NCBI GenBank assembly: GCA_002284615.2
Contig: MU069446.1
Location: 411,777-443,048, forward strand
From: Dunaliella salina
Taxonomy: Eukaryota; Chlorophyta; Chlorophyceae; Chlamydomonadales; Dunaliellaceae
Direction of reading: 5' to 3'
Length of the DNA: 31,272 nt
Both the position numbers and the translations under genes were made by a program. Of the stretch, positions 1 to 8,337 are shown piece after piece. Below the pieces are notes generated by a model. The model had not been told where the DNA came from. It ran no database searches and saw nothing but the letters and a program-made list of their open reading frames with translations. The first letter of the stretch is position 1, and each line of letters opens with the position of its first letter.

Positions 1-62
<62 letters not shown>
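1..62. repeat. (AC)n microsatellite at left edge
   Basis: An uninterrupted AC dinucleotide run occupies the window edge. It directly abuts the probable 3' splice site of the uS14 exon, so it probably lies at the end of an intron. Its true length is unknown because the window starts inside it. Confidence 0.97.
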
Positions 63-65
<3 letters not shown>

Positions 66-74
66 CTGCTGCAG

Positions 75-254
75 GTGCAGCGCCTGTTTGAGACGGGCAT
101 GCCCCGCGACGCTGCCCCCAGCCGTGTCAAAAATCGCTGCGTGCTCACCGGCCGTGCGCACAGCACGCTCCGGTTTGCGCGTGTGTCGCGCATTATGGTG
201 CGGCAGCTGGCACACTATGGCCTCTTGCCTGGTATCAGCAAGGCATCTTGGTGA
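75..254 (+). CDS. rps14: Ribosomal protein uS14, last exon (probably the nuclear gene for the mitochondrial protein)
   Basis: This is the C-terminal half of small-subunit ribosomal protein S14 (uS14), which sits in the head of the 30S-type subunit. The translation shows the family's hallmark blocks in order: PRDAAPSR, then NRCVLTGR, then the SRI-x-VRQLA block, and the invariant ending GISKASW followed by TGA at 252-254. Bacterial S14 is about 100 residues, so roughly the first 40 residues lie in upstream exons outside the window. I place the exon start at 75, after a CTGCTGCAG acceptor that follows the AC run; the in-frame ATG at 63 is probably intronic. Green algae usually keep the plastid rps14 in the chloroplast genome, so a nuclear intron-containing copy is most likely mitochondrial; that is an inference. 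The end of the exon is also the first unit of the tandem repeat that follows. Confidence 0.9.
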   Translation: MQRLFETGMPRDAAPSRVKNRCVLTGRAHSTLRFARVSRIMVRQLAHYGLLPGISKASW

Positions 255-434
255 AGGCAAGGCATAGTAAAGGTGCCGTGGTGTCGGCAAGGCATCTTGG
301 TGAAGGCAAGGCATAGTAAAGGTGCCGTGGTGTCGGCAAGACATCCTGGTGGAGGCAAGGCATAGTGAAGGTGTCGTGGTGTCGGCAAGGCATCCTGGTG
401 GAGGCATCCTGTTGCAGGCAAGGCATCCTCTAAT
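239..434 (+). repeat. 49-bp minisatellite seeded by the uS14 stop-codon region
   Basis: Units begin at 239, 288, 337 and 386, exactly 49 bp apart; the last is degenerate. The first unit starts inside the coding sequence and contains the last four codons and the stop (CAAGGCATCTTGGTGA). Later units keep this stretch with few changes. The array therefore arose by duplication of the 3' end of the gene itself. Confidence 0.93.
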
Positions 435-464
435 GACAGCAAAGAGGATGCCTTCTGCTGTCAC

Positions 465-590
465 TTTTTAGGCATCCTGGTGCACGCGAGGCGTCCACTG
501 GTGCGGACAAAGTGTCCACTGGTTCGGGCAAGGCGTCCACTGGTGTCCGTAAATCCTGGTAGAGAAGGCAAGGCATCCTGGTGAAGGCGG
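465..590. repeat. Degenerate continuation of the uS14-end repeat
   Basis: Shorter, irregular repeats of GGCATCCTGGTG and GGCGTCCACTGGTG-type motifs continue after the 49-bp array. The last clear piece is AAGGCATCCTGGTGAAGGC near 570-590. They look like older, rearranged copies of the same unit. Confidence 0.6.
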
Positions 591-935
591 CTAGTTTTCT
601 GCCGCAGCGACCACCTGTTTGGTATAAGGAGAGCAAAGAAGAGGAAGGGAAGGTATAGGTTTGGTAGCAGTCAGTCGCTTCTTTGGCAAAAGCAGCGCGG
701 GCACAATGGCCAACTGCCAGGTGAATGCAATGCACCCAAGGATGGGACAGCTAGATTGGAATTTTCCTTTCCAAATCTCCTGGCACAGCTGCCAAGCAGC
801 ACAGCTCAGCACTGTGCTGCCCGGCAGGCGGCCCCTCCCTCTGCTCTTCTGGCCACAGTCAGTCTTGGAGTTGCAGATGTGGTGAAACACAGTGTTTTGC
901 AGCTGCCCTGTGTGGTCTGATGTGCGTCAGCAGCA
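591..935. other. No gene recognised
   Basis: Mixed-composition sequence, possibly the 3' untranslated region of uS14 and intergenic DNA. Short open frames exist on both strands, but none shows a recognisable motif. Confidence 0.5.
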
Positions 936-1075
936 GTTTAGCAGCAGCAGCAGCAGCAGCTGCAGACATACCAGCAGCGTCAGAAGCAGCAACAGCAGCT
1001 GCAGCAGCAGTAGGAGTAGCAGCAGCAGCAGTAGGAGTAGCAGCAGCAGCAACTTGAGCAGCAGCAGTGAACACC
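936..1075. repeat. CAG/AGC triplet-repeat tract
   Basis: Runs of AGC/GCA triplets broken by TAGGAGTAG-type interruptions. The glutamine frame is stopped by TAG. The serine frame (+) and the alanine frames stay open only because of the repeat. No flanking conserved sequence supports coding. Confidence 0.85.
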
Positions 1076-1833
1076 TTCCCTGGGACATCTCTCAACAGCG
1101 CCTGGAGTGCGGTCAGCTGGTGGTCACCATCCACCATCCACCATCCAGTTGTCCCTTTCAAAATTACATATGCAGTCAGAGTGGAAGGATTGACGAAGGA
1201 TGAACATGAGATGAAAAGAGGCATGCTTTGGGCTGCAATGGGATGTGGATGCTACTGGGGTCTCAGTAATTGCAAGCCGCACAGGTCATGTGAGGGTTAC
1301 CCCAAGGCACCGAGGTAACCAGGCCGCGGAGCGCTTGGCTCTTGTGAGAGTTCCTGGACCCCTTGTATCTTGCGATTTTGTGTGAAACATGGGTACTTGG
1401 ACAGCTAGAAAAGCCTTCCGTAACCTCACAAGCGCCGTAGCAGCATGTGACACAAAACTCAGTCCTGCATCTTGCGCTTAAAACCTGAAGATTGATTGGA
1501 ATAGACAAATTAAAAACAGAAGTACGTCGTAAATACATATCTGGTCTGTATAGTATTTAAGGTGATCCACCTCTAATGGGAAGGAAAGAAATCCGTCAAT
1601 TTTGGTCACTTTGTGCCTTTATGTCACATGATATTTGAAGCCTGGAAATGACCCCAAAAGGATGGAAACAGTAGTAGTTAGAAAGAGGACAAAGATAACT
1701 GCTTGCGAAGAAAACCAGTCTTAAAAGTAAGATTTGTCGAATACCAACAACAAGGCACCCGCACGGTAATAGGCATCCTGTTTTGGCATATTATCACGTG
1801 ACTTTACATGGCATGTCACGTATCTTCGATTAT
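1076..1833. other. No gene recognised
   Basis: Ordinary-looking AT-richer sequence with a short CCATCCA repeat near 1130-1146. I see no domain, RNA gene or transposon end here. Confidence 0.5.
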
Positions 1834-1921
1834 TTGTTGTGCAGCAGTGCAATGCTTTTCCATCTCCCACGTTACAATTGTTGTGCAGCAGTGCAATGCT
1901 TTTCCATCTCCCACGTTACAA
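1834..1921. repeat. 44-bp tandem duplication (two copies)
   Basis: The 44-bp block at 1834-1877, starting TTGTTGTGCAGCAGTGCAAT, is repeated without visible change at 1878-1921. The near-identity implies a recent duplication. Confidence 0.95.
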
Positions 1922-2042
1922 CCCTGTCCTAACGGACAGGTTTGCTCCTTTTGCAATTTGAATCTATTCATGTAGCACAATTTCCAGTTGAAGATTACAG
2001 CTATGCCAGGGTATGTGCGCTTGTACGTATGGAATGCATGAT

Positions 2043-2049
2043 TGTGTGT

Positions 2050-2105
<56 letters not shown>
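2043..2105. repeat. (TG)n microsatellite
   Basis: A TG run with a single TATG interruption near its start. It lies at the 5' edge of the recognisable part of retroelement E1, so it may mark or mask the 5' junction of that element. Confidence 0.97.
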
Positions 2106-2106
<1 letters not shown>

Positions 2107-2120
2107 CATCAATACCTGGT

Positions 2121-2681
2121 CCATCAACACCTAGCATCAAACACTTAGAAACAGAAATTTCAATCACTAACCCCCGACATCATAGCTGTTCACACAAGTG
2201 CCTTCCGGCAAGGGCAGCCTTCATCCCTGCCAACTACAAAAAGATGTTCACACCTGAGATCAAGGACTGGAGAGAAGTCACCTACACTGATGGCAGTGTA
2301 ATTGAACAAAAAGATGACGACTCCCCACCACTTTCTGGCTCAAGTGTTCACAAACCGGGAAGGGACACTAGCCCCCAAGCATCCTGGAAGGAACAACCTT
2401 TGCACTGGGAAAGGCCCGCTGAATTGAACCCCCACAGAATCGACACTACTCCACCCTCCCAACACTTGCAACTGCACATAAAACCCAAGGGCCATGGGCC
2501 TACCAATACCGTCACTAGGGCAGAACTTGTGGGTAACCTTGTAGCACTACAACACAAGGAAACAAAATTGCCACTGATAGTGCATCCTGCCTCTCCCAGA
2601 TTTCAAATCAAATCCTTAATCCAATGCGCATGAGGTATTACCTACACACAGAGCTCATTCATGCAATATCAACCATGTTAG
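2121..2681 (+). pseudogene. RNase H domain, N-terminal part (E1)
   Basis: The frame contains YTDGS (2283-2297, the first catalytic aspartate) and RAELVGNLVALQH (glutamate codon at 2523-2525), both typical of RNase HI. The third motif, IATDSASC (aspartate codon at 2576-2578), is in another frame, so a frameshift lies just before 2570. The segment continues as ELIHAISTML and then stops at the minus-strand LINE insertion. RNase H removes the RNA strand of RNA-DNA hybrids during retrotransposition. The frameshift and the insertion make this a dead copy. Confidence 0.82.
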
Positions 2682-3858
2682 GTAAAGTTAGGTTAGGTTA
2701 CATAGGTTTTGGCCTTCAGCCAGTGGTTTGACTGATGAGCCGGCTGGTCCCTGCCAGCCTCACAAAAAACATCCATAATATTAGATATAACTTGTACAAC
2801 TGGTTCGACTCTTGACTCAAAAAATGGAAAACGTCCTCATTGTTAACCTCAGAATAGTAAAAACCAGAAGCACCAAGGGAACTTCTTGTTTGTGGCGAAG
2901 CTTCAAAGAAAGGATGTGCATAATTTTTCCGAATAGCACACACACTTTCACAGTTGCAAAGGAAAAGAGAATGTTTTTCGTCTCGCAGATCATTCAAGTC
3001 ACACAGGTCACAATGGCCGTTGTTCTCAGGCTGTCAACAAGCTCTTTCAACTCCTAGAGTGTGAGCGCGCAGTCTAAATTGGGAGATATTCCGTTGTACT
3101 CGCCTACTCAGATCGAGATTGAGATATCTAGGCACCTTGTACGGGCAATCAGTAGCATTCGAAGGTACCAAAGGAGAAGCAAACCCACGATGATAGAAGG
3201 CCGGCTTATGACAGTGCCCCCTTGACTCAGCACTTTCTAAATCGCCCCACACTTGACACAATTGCTGTGCAAATCAGTAGCAAAACCTTTGATATTTATA
3301 GCCGTTCCTGCCAGCACAGCCTGTGTGTACTCTTCTCGTTTCTCCAGACCCCTGAAGGACTCCAAAAACTCAGCTGACCAACACTTCACACCAGGCATCA
3401 CACTCAGTGCCTTGTCAGCCTTCATCACTTTCCGAGCAGGCTCGCTATTTGAATTGAGCATGGCATTACAGAAACGCACAGCTGCCCAAAACCAGTAAAA
3501 TGCTGCAGTGGCTCCTGACCACACTCGTGCAACACAGACCAATTACAAGTCGAACGCTTAACTCCAAAAACACGCTTCAGAAAACCAAGATGCCCCGTCT
3601 GAAGAGGGCAGTTCATCTCAGCCCCTTCCTTCATATAACCTGTGCCCCAAATTTGACTGCCATACATGCTAGAAGGAACAATATACGTTTTAGTCAGCCA
3701 CAGCAGAGTATGCGGCCGGTCTGCGAGCTCATGATCACATACAAACTGCCCAACACGCACACAACCTCCATGAAAAGTGGGAACGACATGTTCTGCTGCT
3801 GCAGCCATGCTACCATTACGAGCAAACAACATGCCTAAATACCGAAAGGAATCTTTGT
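2682..3858 (-). mobile_element. 5'-truncated APE-type LINE inserted in E1, with 15-bp target-site duplication
   Basis: The insert is bounded by TATCAACCATGTTAG at 2667-2681 and again at 3859-3873. Removing it and one copy of the duplication restores the E1 RNase H frame across the junction (AISTMLEHSPHPIHFYKVKAH). The LINE reads on the minus strand and is homologous to the C-terminal third of the + strand LINE at 9196-10243. It begins at NKDSFRYLG, so it is strongly 5'-truncated, the usual result of incomplete reverse transcription. Its 3' end is a short repeat tail (TAACCTAACCTAAC on the minus strand). Confidence 0.9.
2690..3858 (-). pseudogene. LINE ORF2 C-terminal region (post-RT domain), frameshifted
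   Basis: Minus-strand frames give, in order, DSFRYLGMLFARNGS, GFLKRVFGVKR, NWSVLHECGQEPLQ, a charged middle region, GHCDLCDLNDLRDEKHSLFL (a Cys/His cluster) and FLSQESNQLYK. These align block by block with the + strand LINE (FKYLGMMFHKR, NWAVLRECGHEPLQ, CDCCSSAEIQDEVHALLTC, FLLQHNNKLYLF). It also retains about 50 residues (around LLWLTKTYIVPSSMYGSQIW) that the + strand copy has lost. The blocks fall in different frames, so it is not functional. Confidence 0.85.
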
Positions 3859-4058
3859 TATCAACCATGTTAGAACACTCACCTCACCCTATCCATTTTT
3901 ACAAAGTCAAAGCCCACTCTGGCATTGTAGGAAATGAGGGGACTGATGTTTTCCCTCGCACTGCAGCCCTCTCAGACACCATAGACATTGTATTTCTAGA
4001 TGCCAGTGACCCTTTCCACAATTTTTATTGGCATTCATTGAAGACCTCCTCCTCATGA
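3859..4058 (+). pseudogene. RNase H domain, C-terminal part (E1)
   Basis: The frame continues the RNase H domain with HFYKVKAHSGIVGNEGTD (3894-3950), which holds the conserved His and the last Asp motif of RNase H (KAHSG...NE-x-x-D). It ends at a TGA at 4056-4058, although related sequence continues in frame beyond it. It is the other half of the domain at 2121-2681. Confidence 0.85.
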
Positions 4059-4870
4059 GTCAATGGCATGCACCGCTCCCACGCTTTCCCCATGCACTAC
4101 CTCACCAACCTCAACAACAAACATAAAGCACACATGCACAAGAAACACAAGCTCGGCTCTGCCGACACCTCTGGCTACCACTACCAGAGATGGCAGAAAC
4201 TTAATGATGCCATACCATCAACCACCAAGCACTGAATCTCGCAATCCAACCTCTCAACTTGCAATCAAAGAGATCAGCAATTCTTTCTGGAAAAATCCAG
4301 GGATTACTCTTACACAGCACATAAATGTAATCAATTATCATACAGATACACTGTACAATCAAGTCATGCCTTCAAATTCAACTTTCCCAGTTCTGGAAGA
4401 TGCCCACTATGTGATGATATGGACCGCATTGACCACATTCTCAAGTGTACAAACTCAACAACGAGCAGGATATACACCAACAGACACAATGCAGCCCTAA
4501 GTCTGTGTAAAAGCCCTCAGTAAAGGCCTGTATGGCTCATCCCTTGTTAGTATGGATGGCTGCAGTGACGAGAGACTCCTGGATCAGGGCATACAATTTC
4601 CTGAACACACATCAAGAGCTATTCCAGACTGGGTTTTCCATAATGGTACAGGCTCCCCTGCCTGGCACCAAACCCGCCCTGATGCTCCCTTTGTGCGCCC
4701 CCTTTTAGGCAGACAAAGTCACCTGGATCCTCTCTCCTCAAAACAGGTACATCCACCTTGTTGAACTAAAACTCTGTCCTGACAAGCCCCTTCATCACTC
4801 TAGAACGTGCATTAACCCAACTTTCTCATACCATGACGAAGCTTAAAGCCCTCAGCTCAAGAAATCCAAA
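4059..4870 (+). pseudogene. CCHC zinc knuckle and restriction-like endonuclease region (E1)
   Basis: Reading on from the RNase H end, with several stops, the frame shows CPLCDDMDRIDHILKC (about 4397-4445), a C-x2-C-x7-H-x3-C knuckle, then IYTNRHNAALSLCVKALSKG. Next come IPDWVF and RPDAPF (near 4674) and, in a shifted frame, RYIHLVELKLCPD (Glu codon 4763-4765, Lys 4769-4771). A CCHC knuckle followed by (R)PD and then E-x-K is the signature of the restriction-like endonuclease of R2/CRE/Dualen-type elements, which nicks the target DNA to prime reverse transcription. Stops and a frameshift show that it is inactive. Confidence 0.72.
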
Positions 4871-4873
4871 CAG

Positions 4874-5129
4874 GAATAACACAAACTAGTCTCCGCATGC
4901 CGGGCCATTGAAAACAAGAATACTTCCAACAACCACTTTTAGAGCCAGGTGCTTCAGGTAACCCTCCAGATCCACATTAGCTTTCCCTTTTTCACACCTT
5001 GTAATAGAGGGGCACACGGCTCTTTTTTGAGCCACTGTGTCTCCTTTTCCTTAATTGATGTAGGGAGAGCTTCTCCGCTTAAGTAATGTTTATTTTTCTT
5101 TTCTTTATTTTTTCTTTTCTTTCTTTTTT
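4874..5129 (+). mobile_element. Possible truncated insert inside the E1 endonuclease ORF
   Basis: The endonuclease reading (..KLKALSSRNPNR) breaks off here and resumes at 5136 (VSLHAVLIGVAGTI). The sequence between contains AACCCTCCAGATCCACATTAG, close to the E1/E2 3' untranslated region (AACCCTCCAGGTCCCCATTAG at 5397), and ends in a T/C-rich tail. AACAG occurs at both edges (4869-4873, 5130-5134). This may be a truncated family member inserted in its own relative. The boundaries are uncertain. Confidence 0.35.
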
Positions 5130-5135
5130 AACAGA

Positions 5136-5310
5136 GTGAGTTTGCACGCCGTCTTGATTGGTGTGGCTGGCACCATTCACAATGATTATACATAAAACCC
5201 CATACAAATCTGGGCCTGACCAAACAAAAAGCCAAATCACTAGCAGCCAAGGGACCATGCCATCCAAAGATTATTCACTATCAAAAACACTAGACACGCT
5301 CTTTGCTTTC
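5136..5310 (+). pseudogene. Endonuclease protein C-terminal block (E1)
   Basis: The frame VSLHAVLIGVAGTIHNDYT, stop, NPIQIWA... and ...HAIQRLFTIKNTRHALCF matches the same block in E2 (VPLHISSIGVAGTIYYTIKP at 5730-5789, then NLGLAKHEAESCH at 10246). ATTGGTGTGGCTGGCAC is identical at 5157 and 5751. In-frame stops show decay. Confidence 0.65.
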
Positions 5311-5556
5311 TGGGGGCTCCTGGGAGGGGGTTTGCTGGGCGTGCGGCGGCGGAGGACGGGAGAAGGAGAGTCTGGGCGTCCAGAGGCATGGCGAGCAACC
5401 CTCCAGGTCCCCATTAGATCTGCTCCTGGCTCTCTCCTAGGCTAGCTGTGTCTAGTATAGATTCTGAGGGCCTTCTGGTGAGGCCTCTAGCTTTCAAATT
5501 AGAGGACCTTCCCTTTATGCACGCAGCCTTTGGCTTACGTAGACTTTTCTTCTCTA
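5311..5556 (+). repeat. 3' untranslated region and tail of the RNase H/endonuclease family (copy in E1)
   Basis: About 245 bp that align with 10386-10597, including GGCGTCCAG...CATGGC...CAACC, CCTTCTGGTGAGGCCTCTAG and CTTCCCTTTATGCACGC...GACTTTTCTT. It follows the C-terminal block in both E1 and E2, so I read it as the element's 3' end rather than an independent SINE. Confidence 0.7.
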
Positions 5557-5804
5557 CTCATGGCTTGCTTCCGTTGGTGGGACTCACTATTAGTTCCATC
5601 GCTGACGTTTGAGTCCTTTCTTGATGCATGCCGGCTGTGTCCAGCATATACTTATAGAACCAAGAGAAAGCCGAGCTGCCAGACCTCTTGATGGAAGGCT
5701 TAAAACCCATTGTGTTCCTTGTAATCCTTGTGCCTCTGCATATATCTTCAATTGGTGTGGCTGGCACTATTTACTACACAATCAAACCTCTTTTGAATTT
5801 TGTG

Positions 5805-6640
5805 AGAACATCAATGGCATTCCTGACCCTGATGCTGCACCATAGATTGCCCTGAGCAAAACCATGTCTCTACAGGAGCTCATTAGGAATCATGCCATTT
5901 TTGTTCTTACGGAGACTTGGACAAACGCTGTGGATAGGCTCATGTCTGGTCTGCATGACACGCATGAGCTCATACATGCCACGCATATTGCGCCAGGAGA
6001 TGTTTTGAAACCGGGCTTTGGGGTGGTTGTGTTTGCAGCAGTTCAGTGTGCCGATTCTTTGCATGTGCATCTGGACTCGCAGCACTTGCAATGCACTTGG
6101 GTACGTTGTGATAAACGGTGGTTTAAGTTTCAGGAGGATGTCATGTTAGGGGCGGTGTGCATCAACCCAGTTAGTCAGCATTTTCCTGTGCAAGCTGTGA
6201 CTGACTCTTTCTCGTCTCTCCTCGATGAGGTTGCGCGCGTCGCACAGGCCTCCCCCCATGTATTGCTGTGTGGCGATCTGAAAGCCAAGGTTGGCAGGAT
6301 GAGAGAGGTCACACACATTCATGGTGGACTTCTGATGGCGCACCCTGCCCTGCACTACGCCCGTAGATGTAAGTTTCCTGCTATGAACGCTGCTGGCAGA
6401 TTGTTGGTGCAGCTCGCAAGCACTTGTGAGTTGTTGCTGGGCACGGGCAGGGTGCGNGGGGATGATGGTCAGCGTACTTGTTTGGGGCATGATGCTGGAG
6501 TGGAAGGGAGCAGACCTGACCATATTTTGATGTCTGACAAGGTCTTTGGGATTAATCGGGATTAATCAATATTGCCGACTATGTGCAAATCACTGAGGAT
6601 CGTGCCATTAGCAATCACTGTCCTATAAGCATGACTTTTT
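5805..6640 (+). pseudogene. LINE apurinic-type endonuclease domain
   Basis: Exonuclease-endonuclease-phosphatase fold motifs appear in order: ENINGI near the start, LTETWT (about 5907, catalytic Glu), VLLCGDLKAKVG (about 6262-6300, a GD-x-N-type motif with Lys in place of Asn), SRPDHILMS (about 6510) and, after a frameshift near 6565, AISNHCPIS (about 6610), the catalytic His motif with Asn in place of the usual Asp. This domain nicks target DNA to prime reverse transcription. The motif losses and the frameshift suggest it is inactive. An N base lies at 6457. Confidence 0.85.
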
Positions 6641-6723
6641 GGATTCCTGTGGCTAGTTTGGAGGGTGTAGAGTGGGGAATGCTAGCTGAGCATGTGTATG
6701 AGCTTGGGGGCTGAGGTAGTAGA

Positions 6724-7338
6724 TTGTCATTGAAGTGGCGGCCTGAGCTTGCTGAGGCTTATGTGGACGCAGTTGTCAGGAACAATGAGATGCAAGCTCA
6801 GTTTGAGCAAGCAATTGTAAAGGAGAACCCTGTGTCTGCATGTGAGACGGCCTGTTTCTGCTTGCGTTCAATGATTGTACACGCTGCTGGGGATGTAGGC
6901 ATGGCTGGGCTAGTTAGCGTGTGTGGGCCTTCACGTGCCAGCTGGAGGGGCGCTCACAGCCCTCCCTGGTTTGATGCAGCTTGTAGAGAGAAGCGTCGTG
7001 TGTTCATGGAGGCTCTTCGAACGGGTCAGCCTCTACATGCGCGTGAGTTTGTGTGGAGGCAGTACAAAATACAAGCTCGGTGGTCAAAGCGTGCATACAC
7101 GCGGAGACAGAGGGATGTGTTCTTGGGGAGGCTCTACAAGAAAGATCCTGATGTGCATGCACTGCTGAGACGGTCTAAGCGTTCTCAGACCACACCTGTG
7201 GCACAATCTGTGTGGGATAATTACTTAAAAGCGCACTTTTGGCCTCGTCAGGCAGCTCAGTTTATTCGCGGGGTGTGGCTCTATCTGCAAGAGACATGGG
7301 CTGTTCCTTTGGACTGTTTTTTTGGGCCGTGGGCGTGA
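6724..7338 (+). pseudogene. LINE linker between endonuclease and reverse transcriptase
   Basis: An open frame of 204 codons without a proper start. It carries the typical linker block PPWFDAACREKRRVF (6961-7005), rich in basic and aromatic residues, then a basic stretch (RWSKRAYTRRQR). It ends at a TGA at 7336-7338, after a frameshift relative to the downstream reverse transcriptase. No enzymatic role is assigned to this region in LINEs. Confidence 0.7.
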
Positions 7339-7379
7339 CGTTGGGGCTCTTCTGAGACAGAGTGCACAAAATAATTGGA

Positions 7380-8337
7380 TGCCTGAGCCGGATGCGGTTG
7401 CTGTGCCTTCTGAGGATGCAAGGGATGGTAGCTGAGCAGAATGGGAAAATGAACGGGCGTGCTTCTTCTGGATTTGATTGTATAGCTGCACCTTTTATCA
7501 AATATGCGACTGTGGTGCGCCCGCGGGCCAATGGCCGGGGCACTGAGAGGGTGAATGTTTTGGTGCCACACATTGCCCGGCCTTTCAAGCTTTTCTATGA
7601 CTAGGCTCGCATCCCTGATTGTTGGAAGAAGGCTAAGCTGACCCCCTTGTACAAAAAGGGACCCCTCCTTGAACCCAATAGCTATCACATGTTGGCTGTC
7701 AGTGGATCCAATTCCGGAACGATGTATTGCTTGTACGCTAATGTGATTCGTTCTCTTGCTATGGACTGGTGCGTAGCCTCAAACAAGATCCCAGACACAC
7801 AGTTTGGCTTCTACCCTGGAAGGAACACCCTCCAGCCCATCTACATTATAAGGCACCTACAGCATGCTGCAAGCACATTAAAGCCTGGGCGATCAAGCCG
7901 GCTACATACATGACTTTAAGCAAGCCTCCAATACCATCCCTAGGCAGGCACTCTGGCAGCATCTGCAGCGCACACGCATGCCCACTCCTCTCTTGTCCAT
8001 CATTGAAAATATGTACGATGCTGACGAGTACATTTTGAGGGATGGACAGAGGACTGCTCGGGTGAACCCTAACACAGATGTAAAGCAGGGGTGCCCCTTA
8101 TCCCCTCTGCTTTTTTCTCTGTTTGTGAATGACATTGACAAAATTGCGGAAAGGGTGCAAGGTGCTGTCACGGGTACAGNTGAGTTCCATGTGACGCACA
8201 TGTTGTACGCTGATGACTTGACTCTGATGGCCAATGATCCTCATGCTTTGCAGGCCATGCTGAACCGCTTGCATGCTCATGCTCAGAGGAAGCACCTTAT
8301 CATGAACACTGCTAAGTCTGAGGTTGTCCATTTCAAT
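7380..8337 (+). pseudogene. LINE reverse transcriptase domain, frameshifted
   Basis: Motifs appear in order across three frames: SSGFDCIAAPFIKYA (near 7467), PDCWKKAKLTPLYKKG (near 7614), IPDTQFGFYPGRNT (about 7788), motif A YIHDFKQASNTIPR (Asp codon 7912-7914), motif B KQGCPLSPLLFSLFVNDI (about 8083-8136) and motif C MLYADDLTLMAND (about 8200-8238) with the YADD catalytic pair. The reading then reaches KSEVVHFN and is interrupted at 8337 by the repeat insert. It continues at 9186 as VVHFNSSGSDL. The enzyme copies element RNA into DNA at the nicked target. A stop at 7602 and frameshifts near 7350 and 7900 show that it is dead. Confidence 0.88.

Larger units (their letters stand above)
2106..5556 (+). 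mobile_element. Retroelement E1: non-LTR element remnant with RNase H, CCHC knuckle and restriction-like endonuclease
   Basis: A degraded, 5'-truncated non-LTR retrotransposon on the + strand. In order it shows an RNase H domain (split by a LINE at 2682-3858), a CCHC zinc knuckle, a restriction-like endonuclease core, a conserved C-terminal block (IGVAGTI, near 5157) and a 3' untranslated region ending in a pyrimidine tail (CTTCCCTTTATGCACGCAGC...GACTTTTCTT). The same 3' region follows element E2 (10386-10597), and its last part occurs alone at 12920-12993 and 29523-29605. No reverse transcriptase is visible upstream of 2106. The domain set resembles the algal Dualen/RandI type, which carries a restriction-like endonuclease and RNase H, but without the reverse transcriptase this assignment is an inference. 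The 5' end is uncertain. Confidence 0.75.

Noticed and set aside
859..1224. Long Ser-, Ala- or Arg-rich open frames over the CAG tract
   Set aside because: They exist in several frames on both strands only because of the triplet repeat, and none has conserved flanks.
1816..2167. Open frames rich in Thr-His or Cys-Val
   Set aside because: They are translations of the TG/AC microsatellite.
2682..2700. Telomere-like TTAGG repeats
   Set aside because: Only a few units, and they coincide with the 3' tail of the minus-strand LINE next to its target duplication.
5311..5556. Independent SINE family
   Set aside because: The same sequence follows the endonuclease C-terminal block in both E1 and E2, so it is better explained as that element's 3' untranslated region.
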